The notes under the pieces were generated by a model. That model saw nothing but the letters and a program-made list of their open reading frames with translations. It ran no database searches and was not told where the DNA came from. 44,269 nt of DNA from a virus. The DNA lies in IMG/VR virus record IMGVR_UViG_3300022910_000009, positions 1 to 44,269 of that record. One strand, given 5' to 3'. Positions 13,646-21,838 of this stretch are shown piece by piece (the stretch's first letter is position 1; every line of letters begins with the position of its first letter). The position numbers were made by a program, and so were the translations under genes.

Positions 13646-14285
13646 GTTTCAAGCGGTAGACCGCAACGGAGTGGCGGTGGCGCAGATTGCCGATAGTGCT
13701 CGGCTCGACGACCGCGACCGCGAAATCGCAGAACGCCGCACGCGCATGATTCAGGCGCGTATGTCAGCGAAGGGGGCACTCGGCTTGCCGGCACTGTTGG
13801 ATGCTCGCCGATTGGAGTACGGCATCACCGACGCAGCGTTTGACCGCCAAGCCGTATTCGACCGGGTTTTCGTCTGGCAAATCGCCATGCAAAAGGGCGA
13901 CAAGTACGCTGGCAGCTCGATTCATATGCCGGAGTCGGTGCAGCAGAAAGAGAAGAACAAGGCGCCGCAGGGCATCATCGTGAGCGCGGGTCTGAAGGCT
14001 CTCGACCAGCTGCGCTCGCACGGCGTGGACCTCGGGCACCGCGTGCTGTTCGCGCACACCGCGCCCTACCATATCCGCTACGACGTAATCGACGGCCAGG
14101 ACCATCACCTCATCATCTTGCTAGCCGGCGACATTATCGGTAGCGAGGACTTGGCAACGAACCTGAAGAGTCGCGAGGTGCGCTACCTGGCGCGTCGCAC
14201 CGAAACCGCTGTCGAGCACACGTTCATCGACGGCAGCGGGAACCCTTGGCTGCCGGCTGACGCCTGGCGCGCGGAGAACGAATAA
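13638..14285 (+). CDS. GroES-like co-chaperonin-fold protein
   Basis: 215 residues from ATG 13638. After a helical N-terminal extension of about 70 residues, the order of motifs follows GroES: FDRVFVW (74-80), a loop with GDKYAGSSIHMPES (87-100) in the position of the mobile loop, APQGIIVSAG (109-118), DLGHRVLF (131-138) and LLAGDIIGSEDL (161-172). GroES and phage T4 gp31 cap the GroEL chamber to fold capsid proteins. The location between portal and scaffold fits folding of the capsid. Residues 173-215 are an extra C-terminal part. The assignment is by pattern only. Confidence 0.6.
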   Translation: MSEFQAVDRNGVAVAQIADSARLDDRDREIAERRTRMIQARMSAKGALGLPALLDARRLEYGITDAAFDRQAVFDRVFVWQIAMQKGDKYAGSSIHMPESVQQKEKNKAPQGIIVSAGLKALDQLRSHGVDLGHRVLFAHTAPYHIRYDVIDGQDHHLIILLAGDIIGSEDLATNLKSREVRYLARRTETAVEHTFIDGSGNPWLPADAWRAENE

Positions 14286-15181
14286 TGGCTGGCCTGGACG
14301 ACACCGAGCAAGAGCAAGAATCCGTAAGCAATCACCTCGGCAAGTTGCGTGAGCGCATGGGCGCCGCGCGCGCCGCCGAGGAAGAGTCGGACGAGGTTTC
14401 GACCGACGCCCCGGAGCCCGAAGAGGAGGACGAGGAAGAGTCCGAAGTCGCGCCTACTCGTCGCGAGAAGCGAGCGAACCGGCAGACCGCACGTGAGCGC
14501 GCGGCGGCGGCAGAGGCCGAAGCTAAGGTCCTCCGGGAGCAGCTCGACCGGGTACGAACACCAGAGCGCCAACAGCAGGGCCCGCAGTCTGCCGTTGTAG
14601 ACGTGGACCGGAAAATCCGCGCGACCTACGCGGAGCTCGAGCGTCTGGAAAGCGAGTACGTCGCCGCGCAGCAGAACAAGACGCTGACCCCGGAGCGCGA
14701 ACGCGAGATGCGCGACCGGGCGCAAGAACTCGAAATCCAGAAAATGGAGCTCGCCGCCGAGCGCCGTGAAGTCCAGACAGCCCCGCAGCGTCGCCAGAAG
14801 GAGTTGTGGGAGCAGCTCGCTCGCGACAACGCCGACGTGTACGACAACCCACGCGCGCGCCAGTACGCGCAGGGCCGCGCGGTGCAGCTCATTGCCATGG
14901 GCGAGAAGGACTCGAAAGAGCTCCACGACCGGGTGATGGCGGAGGCTCGCCAGGTCGTGCTCGGGGTCAAGCCAAGGCCGGACGCCATCGACCGACAGCG
15001 CGCCACCGGTCTCAGCGCCGGGCCGCGCGTCGCGCCTTCGACGCAGCGCTCCACGATTTCGATGCCGAAAGGCAGCCACTACTACAAGATGGCGGTAGCG
15101 CTCTACCCCGACCTGGAGCCCAACCAAGCCTGCCAAAAGTGGGCTCAGGGCCCAGGAAAGCGACTGCTAGCATCGCGTTGA
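14285..15181 (+). CDS. Scaffolding protein
   Basis: 298 residues from ATG 14285, overlapping the previous TAA by one base. It is highly acidic near residues 35-55, then a long charged coiled coil (residues about 60-240) rich in Glu, Arg and Gln. The C-terminal segment is basic (GSHYYKMAVALYPDLEPN). This composition and the position just before the capsid operon are typical of phage scaffolds, whose basic C-terminus binds the coat protein. Confidence 0.8.
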   Translation: MAGLDDTEQEQESVSNHLGKLRERMGAARAAEEESDEVSTDAPEPEEEDEEESEVAPTRREKRANRQTARERAAAAEAEAKVLREQLDRVRTPERQQQGPQSAVVDVDRKIRATYAELERLESEYVAAQQNKTLTPEREREMRDRAQELEIQKMELAAERREVQTAPQRRQKELWEQLARDNADVYDNPRARQYAQGRAVQLIAMGEKDSKELHDRVMAEARQVVLGVKPRPDAIDRQRATGLSAGPRVAPSTQRSTISMPKGSHYYKMAVALYPDLEPNQACQKWAQGPGKRLLASR

Positions 15182-15191
15182 CGAAATTCGG

Positions 15192-15219
15192 TTGACGCTG
15201 GCGTGGCGTTCTGTATGCT
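15192..15219 (+). promoter_or_regulatory. Capsid operon promoter inside a large inverted repeat
   Basis: TTGACG (15192-15197) and TATGCT (15214-15219) with a 16-bp spacer. The spacer contains the left arm of an inverted repeat: CGCTGG + CGTGGCG (15196-15208) pairs with CGCCACG (15231-15237) and CCAGCG (15243-15248), with a 5-nt bulge. The -10 falls in the loop. The dyad may be an operator, or a hairpin that stops read-through from the scaffold gene; no T-tract follows. Confidence 0.6.
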
Positions 15220-15288
15220 TCATGCATCGGCGCCACGCTTAGCCAGCGGGCGTCTTGACGGCTCCGGCGAACCCAACGCCGTTGTCTG

Positions 15289-15338
15289 AAGCTCCAGGGA
15301 GACCCCACCGGTCGGCAAGGTGGAGAAACCAGGAGCTT
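15289..15338 (+). promoter_or_regulatory. Leader hairpin that can hide the ribosome site of the 15341 gene
   Basis: AAGCTCC (15289-15295) pairs with GGAGCTT (15332-15338), and CCACC/GGTGG can form an inner stem. The outer stem covers the AGGAG Shine-Dalgarno (15331-15335) of the GTG at 15341. The transcript from 15192 would therefore have a leader of about 120 nt able to switch translation of the capsid operon. Confidence 0.5.
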
Positions 15339-15340
15339 TC

Positions 15341-15829
15341 GTGTCGTCAACGTCTCAGCCCATCGTCAAATCGTCCCGTGGACCTGCAGTGCGGAAAGAC
15401 CCGCCACAGCGCCCGGTTGACCGTAGCCTCCAGCAAGGAGCAATCAAGAACGCCGACCCAGCGAAGCACTACGTCTGGGCGTACAAGGTCGGTCTTGGTG
15501 GTGTGGGGTACTACGAGAACCTTGGCTACGATGTAGAAATCAAGCGCCCGGGTGGCGTCCACTGCGTCTCGCTCCGCAAGGGGCAGGTTGGCGAGGGGAA
15601 CCCCATCGAGTGGCAAGACAACGTGCTCATGTCGATCGACAAGTCGGCGCTCGCTGAGCAAGAGGCTGCGGCCCAGCTCGAGGTCGACGCGCTCGAGCGC
15701 AGAATCCTTTCGCCCGGAGGCGTCGTCGATGGCCTGCGGGGCATCAGCGGTACGCGCGCCCGGGACAATTCCGCGGCCATTTCAATGGTGAACGAGACTA
15801 CCGAGAACACCACGTTGCTCGGTAGCTGA
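15341..15829 (+). CDS. Virion-region hypothetical protein, first gene of the capsid operon
   Basis: 162 residues from GTG 15341, chosen for AGGAG with 5-nt spacing; an upstream GTG at 15320 lacks one. It contains KHYVWAYKVGLGGVGYYENLGYDVE and a WQDNVLMSIDK segment, a pattern seen in small proteins encoded next to phage capsid genes. The C-terminus is Ser/Thr-rich. The function is unknown; a head accessory role is likely from position. Confidence 0.65.
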   Translation: MSSTSQPIVKSSRGPAVRKDPPQRPVDRSLQQGAIKNADPAKHYVWAYKVGLGGVGYYENLGYDVEIKRPGGVHCVSLRKGQVGEGNPIEWQDNVLMSIDKSALAEQEAAAQLEVDALERRILSPGGVVDGLRGISGTRARDNSAAISMVNETTENTTLLGS

Positions 15830-15838
15830 GGGAAAATC

Positions 15839-16504
15839 ATGGCTGATAACGTCAAGCAATACGGGATTCGCTGGGCCACTGGCTACAATCGCAATTCGGC
15901 GCCGGTGGCGGTGGAGATGGCGGTTGCTTCGGCGGCAAACTTCACGGTGTCGGGCTTCGGCACGAACGTGAACTTGAATGCCGGCGACCCGGTGAAAATC
16001 AACAACGACGGCACCGTGTCGCTCTGCGGCGGCAACGAGAACGGACAAACCTCGCAATCGATGTGGGGTGTCGTGGTTGGCATGGGTGGCCAAGGGTACT
16101 TCAACGGCACCCGCATGGTCCGCTCGCCGTTCCTGCCTTCGGGTGTCACGTACGGCACCAGCATCGACCGCCAAAGCAAGGTCCTGGTTGCGCCGGTCTC
16201 CCAGGGCTTCTGGGAAATCGATGTCGACGACATCGTGACCGCGACGACTTACCTCGGCTACCAGGCCTTCATCGGTGAGAACTGTGACCACCGCTTGGCC
16301 GCGGCCGTGGCGAGCGCTCCGCTGCTCACTGCGAACCCGGTGCTGAACATCGCGTCGCACAACCCGGCGACGGCGGGACTCACGTTCCGCATCGTTGGCG
16401 TGTCGCAGAACTTCGCGAACCAAGACTACACGGGCCAATGGGTGAAGCTCATCGTGAGCATCAACGACGGCGCCGAGCCCTTCTTCACCAACGTCGGAAC
16501 CTGA
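15839..16504 (+). CDS. Capsid-associated protein, candidate head decoration protein
   Basis: 221 residues from ATG 15839. It is beta-rich with many Gly, Asn and Thr (VNLNAGDPVKINNDGTVSL, a GWGVVVGMGGQGYF-like region, AEPFFTNVGT). There are no membrane segments or catalytic motifs. The size, composition and location two genes before the major capsid protein suggest a decoration or stabilising protein. Confidence 0.55.
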   Translation: MADNVKQYGIRWATGYNRNSAPVAVEMAVASAANFTVSGFGTNVNLNAGDPVKINNDGTVSLCGGNENGQTSQSMWGVVVGMGGQGYFNGTRMVRSPFLPSGVTYGTSIDRQSKVLVAPVSQGFWEIDVDDIVTATTYLGYQAFIGENCDHRLAAAVASAPLLTANPVLNIASHNPATAGLTFRIVGVSQNFANQDYTGQWVKLIVSINDGAEPFFTNVGT

Positions 16505-16683
16505 TGTTCGGCAAGAAGAACAAGCCAGACGTGGAGGCGCTGGAAACGGCGCCCGCGTCACCCGCTACACCCGACGCGGCGCTGTCGCTCGTCGAGGAGA
16601 ATCCGGCCCCGAGCACCAGCTCCGCGCCGGAAGGCAAGCAACCCCCACGCCCTCGGCGCGTAGCGCCAGCCCCGGAGAACTGA
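16504..16683 (+). CDS. Small Pro/Ala/Ser-rich protein
   Basis: 59 residues from ATG 16504 (TGATG overlap). It starts MFGKKNKPDVEALE and continues as low-complexity Pro, Ala, Ser and Glu, presumably disordered. It ends 3 nt before the capsid gene. It may be a virion linker or assembly peptide; no function is recognised. Confidence 0.55.
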   Translation: MFGKKNKPDVEALETAPASPATPDAALSLVEENPAPSTSSAPEGKQPPRPRRVAPAPEN

Positions 16684-16686
16684 GCC

Positions 16687-17604
16687 ATGCCCGCAGGCAT
16701 CCCCGTTTTTACCAGCACGATTGCAGATGGTCTGAAATTGACGCTCGACGAAGTGGTCGACGATAACCTGACCGACTACAAGAAAAAGCTGCTCATGCCC
16801 AAGTGGATGAAGCAGACGAACATGGAAGACAACTACGAGGACGACCTGGAAATGGCCGGCCCCGGGTTGGCAGCGGAGAAGGCGGAAGGCGCCGAGATGC
16901 AGGCCGGCGGCATCCAGGAAGGTGCGCTGACCCGCTACATCGCCCGCACGTTCGCGCTGAAGCTCATCGTCACGGAAGAGGCCGCGGAAGACTCCAAGTA
17001 CCCGGCCATCATCCAAGCCGGCGCTCGCCTCCCGCGCGCGCTGTACAAGACGGTGGACATCGACGCGACCAACATCCTCCAGCGTGCGACCAATGCGTTG
17101 TACGTCGGTGGAGACGGTCAGCCCCTGGCGAGCGCGACGCACACGCTGCCAGGCGGCGGGACGTTCTCCAATCTCATGGCGGTCCCCATGAGCCCGAGCC
17201 GCATCGCTGTCGCCACCGCGCGCACGCAGATGAGCAAGTTCCCTGGCCACGACGGCATCATCGAAGGTGTCGAGCCGGTCGCCAACCTCTGCCCGCAAGA
17301 GCAGTGGTACATTTGGGACGGCTTGAACATGTCGGAGAAGGACCCCACCCCGGGCGCCTTCAACGAAATCAACGTCGTCAAGAACATGGGCCTCAAGACG
17401 GTGCCCATCAAATACTGGACGAGCTCGACGACCAACTGGGCGCTCTTGTCGGACGCCGACAACGGCTTCAAGTGGAAGTGGCGCAAGAAGCCGAATACTC
17501 GCAGCTGGGTCGACAACGACCAACTGCTGCTCAAGTACGGCATCTTCGCGCGTTGGGCGCGCGGCTGGTCCGACCCCCGCTGCTGCTTGTTCGTGAATGC
17601 GTGA
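16687..17604 (+). CDS. Major capsid protein (HK97-type)
   Basis: 305 residues from ATG 16687. Segments typical of HK97-fold coat proteins include an N-terminal helix region (TLDEVVDDNLTDYKKKL), the spine and E-loop region (ALTRYIARTFALKLIVTEEAAED), an A-domain portion with SPSRIAVATART, and a conserved end GFKWKWRKKPNTRSW followed by LLLKYGIFARWARG. It forms the icosahedral shell. It is preceded by scaffold and head accessory genes. Confidence 0.85.
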   Translation: MPAGIPVFTSTIADGLKLTLDEVVDDNLTDYKKKLLMPKWMKQTNMEDNYEDDLEMAGPGLAAEKAEGAEMQAGGIQEGALTRYIARTFALKLIVTEEAAEDSKYPAIIQAGARLPRALYKTVDIDATNILQRATNALYVGGDGQPLASATHTLPGGGTFSNLMAVPMSPSRIAVATARTQMSKFPGHDGIIEGVEPVANLCPQEQWYIWDGLNMSEKDPTPGAFNEINVVKNMGLKTVPIKYWTSSTTNWALLSDADNGFKWKWRKKPNTRSWVDNDQLLLKYGIFARWARGWSDPRCCLFVNA

Positions 17605-17615
17605 AGGAGTAGAAA

Positions 17616-18566
17616 ATGCCCGGACCTTCCCTACAAGACGCGCAACAGATTTACTCGAACGCTGGTCTGCGAACGCAGTACGGCGTCATCCTGCCGCCGG
17701 GCGCCCGCGTGGCCGCATTCGTGCGCTCTACTGGGCTCCAGAGCGGCGACGACGCCTTCCTCGCTACGAACCTAGTGCCGACGTTGGCGCAGGGGTTGGC
17801 ACGGGTCCGTCCTGGCCTCGGAGACTTCGTTGTTTGCCTGCCTGGGCACGTGGAGAGCGTTGTTGACGCGACGACGTTCTCTTCGGCGCTGGTCTCCGGG
17901 ACCAAGATTATCGGCGTGGGTAAAGGCTCCAACCAGCCGCTGTTCAACTTCACCACAGCCGGCGCTCGCTGGGTGGTCGGCGTCACGGATGTGCTGATCG
18001 CCGGATTGCATATCACGACATCCGGCGCTGTCACGAACGCGACAGGCATCAGTGTTACTGCGAATGACTTCGCCTTCCTGTTCAACGATGTTGAGCTGAA
18101 CACGACGCTTGGTAGCTTCAGCATCTTTATCGGCATATCAGGCACAGCATCGCGATTCGATGTCAGCGGGAACGTGGTGCGTGGGCCGTCCGTAGGCACA
18201 ACCGGAACGGCTGTTCAGCTGTCGTCGTCAGGAAGCGACGGCAGGGTTGCGGACAACGAGATGATTTGCTCATGCTCTAGCGCGAACGGAATCATCAATG
18301 TCACGGGTGCCGGAACCGGTCTGAAGATTTTGCGCAACGTGCTCAGCAACATTTCGGCCGCTTGCGTTTCGGCGATTACCCTGGCGAACGTCGCTATTAC
18401 GGGCCAGTGCGCGTACAACTCGATTGGCGTACTCAGCACCGGGGCCAGCGTATCTGGCACGACCGGGATTACCATCGGCGCAGCGGTTGTTATGTCGTTC
18501 TTCCAGAACTTCATCACGAACGACCCGCTGACGAGCGGCAAGCTGCTGCCAACCCTGGATACGTGA
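17616..18566 (+). CDS. Beta-helix virion protein A (paralogue of 19352)
   Basis: 316 residues from ATG 17616, after GAAGGAGTAGAAA. From residue about 60 on it is made of short repeating beta segments (NATGISVTANDFAFLFNDVEL, NEMICSCSSANGIINVT), the pattern of a right-handed parallel beta-helix. The segment FVVCLPGHVESVV corresponds to FIVFLPGHSETLT in the protein at 19352, so the two are related. It may be a head fibre, spike or receptor-binding protein. It lies between the capsid and the gp4-like gene. Confidence 0.7.
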   Translation: MPGPSLQDAQQIYSNAGLRTQYGVILPPGARVAAFVRSTGLQSGDDAFLATNLVPTLAQGLARVRPGLGDFVVCLPGHVESVVDATTFSSALVSGTKIIGVGKGSNQPLFNFTTAGARWVVGVTDVLIAGLHITTSGAVTNATGISVTANDFAFLFNDVELNTTLGSFSIFIGISGTASRFDVSGNVVRGPSVGTTGTAVQLSSSGSDGRVADNEMICSCSSANGIINVTGAGTGLKILRNVLSNISAACVSAITLANVAITGQCAYNSIGVLSTGASVSGTTGITIGAAVVMSFFQNFITNDPLTSGKLLPTLDT

Positions 18567-18574
18567 TAGCGCCG

Positions 18575-18606
18575 GGCTCCAGGCGGGTCTGGTGCCCTTT
18601 GGAGCC
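18575..18606 (+). promoter_or_regulatory. Hairpin covering the ribosome site of the gp4-like gene
   Basis: GGCTCCA (18575-18581) pairs with TGGAGCC (18600-18606). The right arm contains the GGAG Shine-Dalgarno (18601-18604) for ATG 18609. This resembles the leader hairpin at 15289 and could reduce translation of the tail genes relative to the capsid. Confidence 0.5.
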
Positions 18607-18608
18607 TA

Positions 18609-19355
18609 ATGCCTCTAGCACAGACAGAAGCCAGCACCGACACATATGTCCCGGCGATAGACGACATCGTTGCGATGAGCTATCGCCGCGCTGGCATGCT
18701 GAACGTTCAGCAATCGCCGACAACGACACAGGGAGCCGTGGCGCGCCAGGTGCTCAGTGTGCTGGTCACCGCGCTCGAAGCGGAGGGCATCGCTATGCGG
18801 GCGGTGCAACCCGGTTACGTGCCGCTGGTGGAGGGGCAGAACCTATACACGTTGCCCGAGACGGTCATCGACTGTGTGGGGAATGGCGCCTACATCGACC
18901 CGACCGTGAGCCAGGTGCCGTTCCAGGCGTCGAGTGAGACGCCGGTCATTAAAACAGACCGGGACACCTACCAGGGTTTGAGCTCGAAGTCGGCACAGTC
19001 GCGCCCGACGCTCTACTACTTTGCGCGCAACGCGCCGCTGTCGACGCTGTATGTCTGGCCAACGCCGAGCGCATCGGAGACTGGTGGCCAGATTCGCTTC
19101 CAGTACCACCAGCTGCGCCCGGACGTGACCGATGGCACCAAAACGATGCCGTTCGAGCGCTACTGGGACGAGTACTTTGTCTACGCGCTGGCGGGGCGGC
19201 TAGCGCTCGACAACTCAATGAGCCTGGACCGCGTCGGCTATCTCGACCAAATGGCCGCGGCGAAAAAGGCAGACGCCAAGGGCTACTCGAAGCAGAATGT
19301 CACCATGCAGGCCAGCATCGACCACATGACTGGCTGGAACAGGTATCGACGATGA
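18609..19355 (+). CDS. Head-tail adaptor / tail accessory factor, P22 gp4-like
   Basis: 248 residues from ATG 18609. The N-terminal helices (IDDIVAMSYRRAGML), the segment NLYTLPETVIDCVGNGAYI, RPTLYYFARN, LYVWPTPS and the late ERYWDEYFVYALAGRLAL follow the pattern of P22 gp4-type adaptor proteins, which bind the portal ring after DNA packaging. It is about 80 residues longer than P22 gp4 as I recall it. It sits between two beta-helix genes. Confidence 0.8.
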   Translation: MPLAQTEASTDTYVPAIDDIVAMSYRRAGMLNVQQSPTTTQGAVARQVLSVLVTALEAEGIAMRAVQPGYVPLVEGQNLYTLPETVIDCVGNGAYIDPTVSQVPFQASSETPVIKTDRDTYQGLSSKSAQSRPTLYYFARNAPLSTLYVWPTPSASETGGQIRFQYHQLRPDVTDGTKTMPFERYWDEYFVYALAGRLALDNSMSLDRVGYLDQMAAAKKADAKGYSKQNVTMQASIDHMTGWNRYRR

Positions 19356-20173
19356 CGGTGCAATTCTACCCGAACGGCATCGGTGGCACGGCCCCCGGTG
19401 ATTCTCTCGACCTGGCGCGCCCGCTGCAGACGACGGGCAATGTCTGGTACGTGAGCTCGCTCATTGGCTTCGACGCCGCTTCGCCGGCTGGGCAGAATAG
19501 AGAGAAGCCGCTCGCTACGCTGGCGCAGGCCGTGACCAACTCAGCGAGCGATGACTTCATTGTGTTCCTGCCGGGGCACAGCGAGACGCTGACGGCGGCG
19601 CAATCCATTGCGAAGCGACTGACGCTCATTGGCGAGGGCACCACATCCGGAAAGCCGTCTGTGAGCTTCCGCACCAACGCAGCGGTGTCGGCACTCTTCA
19701 CGCTGAGCGGCACGAACATCGAGCTGCGAAATATCTACTTTCCAGAGGCGCAGCAGACCAACAGCCTAGTCAAGATTCAGTGGACGGGGCAGTTTGGGCG
19801 CGTCGTCGGCTGCTACTTCGAGCTGGGAGCCAAGGACACAGCCGGCGCGCTGCAGCTCAATGGCAGCGACCAACTGCGAGTCGACGGGTCGACGTTTATC
19901 TCTACCGCGACGCTGGTGACGGCGCAGCCCGGGTACGCCATCAAGAGCGCCAGCGCGCTAGTGGACCTGGAGATATCGAACACGGTGTTTTCGGCCGGCA
20001 CAGTCGGGTTCTCCAACTTTGCCGCCGTCGACCTCACTTTCAACCCCGCCACCCGATGTCGCATCACCGGGCTGAGCCTGTTGCTCGGCGCAGACGTGGC
20101 GATGGGAGCATCCGCCACCGGGTACGTGAATGTGCAGCTTTCCACTGGAGGCTCCAGGGTAACCTGGTCGTGA
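19352..20173 (+). CDS. Beta-helix virion protein B (paralogue of 17616)
   Basis: 273 residues from ATG 19352 (ATGA overlap with the gp4-like gene). After a 40-residue N-terminus it has NVWYVSSLIGFDAASPAG, ATLAQAVTNSASDDFIVFLPGHSETLT and regular short strands typical of a parallel beta-helix. The LPGH-x-E block is shared with the 17616 protein. It may form a spike or fibre on the head or tail. No catalytic residues can be named. Confidence 0.7.
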   Translation: MTVQFYPNGIGGTAPGDSLDLARPLQTTGNVWYVSSLIGFDAASPAGQNREKPLATLAQAVTNSASDDFIVFLPGHSETLTAAQSIAKRLTLIGEGTTSGKPSVSFRTNAAVSALFTLSGTNIELRNIYFPEAQQTNSLVKIQWTGQFGRVVGCYFELGAKDTAGALQLNGSDQLRVDGSTFISTATLVTAQPGYAIKSASALVDLEISNTVFSAGTVGFSNFAAVDLTFNPATRCRITGLSLLLGADVAMGASATGYVNVQLSTGGSRVTWS

Positions 20174-20176
20174 GCC

Positions 20177-21838
20177 ATGCACCTAGTAGCTAGCCTGGTA
20201 GGTGGCGTGCGCGGGGCGGAGAACGGGTCCGTATCGTTCCTGCTGCGCGGCACAACGACGGTATCGACGTACTACTCTGACTTCGAAGCGACCCAGCAAT
20301 TCCCAGGCGCCTCGGTGCCACTGGATTCGAATGGCTCACTTGTCGCTTATGTCGCAGCACTCGTCGACGTTCTCGTGTACGACTCGCTCGGTGTGCTTGT
20401 GCGCGAGTTCGTGGCCGGTGCCGAGGATGCCGCCATTGAGGTCATCTCACCGAGCTTCACCGGCGTCGATTACACGAGCGGTGCCACGGGAACGCAGAAG
20501 CCGACCAACCTGGAGAAGGTGCTCGACTCGTGGTTCACTAGCGCCGGGGCTCCGGACTTCAAGGTGCTCTTCAATGGCGTGGCGACCTCGCTGCAGCTGG
20601 CCTTCTCCACGACGTTCTTCAACGTACGGAACTACGGAGCGGTAGGCAATGGCGTTGCTGATGACGGGGCGGCAATCAGCAGCGCACAGGCGGCTGCCAC
20701 GGCGGCTGGCGGCGGCACGGTGTTCTTCCCGCCAGGCACCTATCGCATCACGACAGCGCTGCCACTAGCCGCCAACGTGGCTTGGCTAGGTAGCGGAGGC
20801 CAGTCGTCTAAGCTTGCCGTCGACAGCGCTGTCGGGGCTGGAGCGGTGACGCTTCCGGGTAACCCGGCTGGTAGCATGTCGTCAATCAGCCAGCTCTGGA
20901 TAAAGGCAATCAATGGGGCAAATCCCGGTACGCTGGTCACGTACAGCGCGGCGAGTTCCGGCGAGTACCATTTCACCGACTGCCTCCTTGGGAACGACCT
21001 GATATGCAACAGTTCGTTGTATGCCGGCGCCGGTGGCACGGCCGCGCTGAAGTCCGTTTTCACCCGTTGCTACCTCAAGCTCACTGCTGGGCTTTCGCAA
21101 CTCATCATTAGCGATGGTGCGGCGAGGCTGGAGGTGCGCGACTGTGACCTCATCAACGCCAATGCGGTCGGCGCCACGATGGTGGATTGCGCAGACAACG
21201 GGTTATTCGAAGGCAATCGCTTCGATTGGTCGGCGGCCGCGGCGGGGCCCGGTATTCGCTACATCCAGATAGCGCCGACAGCAGCGACGGTAGCGATCTT
21301 TGGCAACGTATTCGTGGCTAATTTTGTGATGGCATGCACAGCCATCTTCAACACGCTCGCCGCGCCATTTCGCGACTGCGTGGAATACGGGAACACTTTC
21401 GGCAACATGGCGTCTTCCGCGCCTGGCTGCGCTGCCTACGGCTACACGACAGACGGTTACGCGGCGCTCGGCGCGGCCATGCAGTACAACGGGCACCAGA
21501 CTCGCCTAGCACGCACGGAGCTGCTTCCTGGCGTGGTCGCGGCGGCCGTTACGGTGGACCCGAAGCAGTACGGCTCGTCCACTGTTTCGCGCACCGGCGG
21601 CGTGAATCTGACGGTAAATGCAAGCAAAGGCTCCCTTGGTGACAGGTGGACGCTGCACGTCATCAACACGAGCGGCGGAGCCATCACCGTCATCGGCGGG
21701 ACGAATATCATATTTGACCCGGGCGTGGCGCCATTGCCAGTGAACAACAACGGGTTCGCCGAGGTGACGCTGCAGTGGCTACCTACCGCGGGTTCGGTAG
21801 GCAACTGGTACCAGATAGCGAAAGCTGTGCTGTCGTAA
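20177..21838 (+). CDS. Tailspike with anchor domain and pectate-lyase-like beta-helix
   Basis: 553 residues from ATG 20177. Residues 1-145 match a common phage anchor domain (LVASLVGGVRGAENG, RGTTTVSTYYSDFE, LVDVLVYDSLGVLVREFVAG). Residues from about 148 start the pectate-lyase-like region with FFNVRNYGAVGNGVADDGA and GGGTVFFPPGTYRI, followed by beta-helix coils to about 430. The last 100 residues form a beta-rich trimer tip. It probably binds and cleaves a surface glycan. Confidence 0.85.
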   Translation: MHLVASLVGGVRGAENGSVSFLLRGTTTVSTYYSDFEATQQFPGASVPLDSNGSLVAYVAALVDVLVYDSLGVLVREFVAGAEDAAIEVISPSFTGVDYTSGATGTQKPTNLEKVLDSWFTSAGAPDFKVLFNGVATSLQLAFSTTFFNVRNYGAVGNGVADDGAAISSAQAAATAAGGGTVFFPPGTYRITTALPLAANVAWLGSGGQSSKLAVDSAVGAGAVTLPGNPAGSMSSISQLWIKAINGANPGTLVTYSAASSGEYHFTDCLLGNDLICNSSLYAGAGGTAALKSVFTRCYLKLTAGLSQLIISDGAARLEVRDCDLINANAVGATMVDCADNGLFEGNRFDWSAAAAGPGIRYIQIAPTAATVAIFGNVFVANFVMACTAIFNTLAAPFRDCVEYGNTFGNMASSAPGCAAYGYTTDGYAALGAAMQYNGHQTRLARTELLPGVVAAAVTVDPKQYGSSTVSRTGGVNLTVNASKGSLGDRWTLHVINTSGGAITVIGGTNIIFDPGVAPLPVNNNGFAEVTLQWLPTAGSVGNWYQIAKAVLS

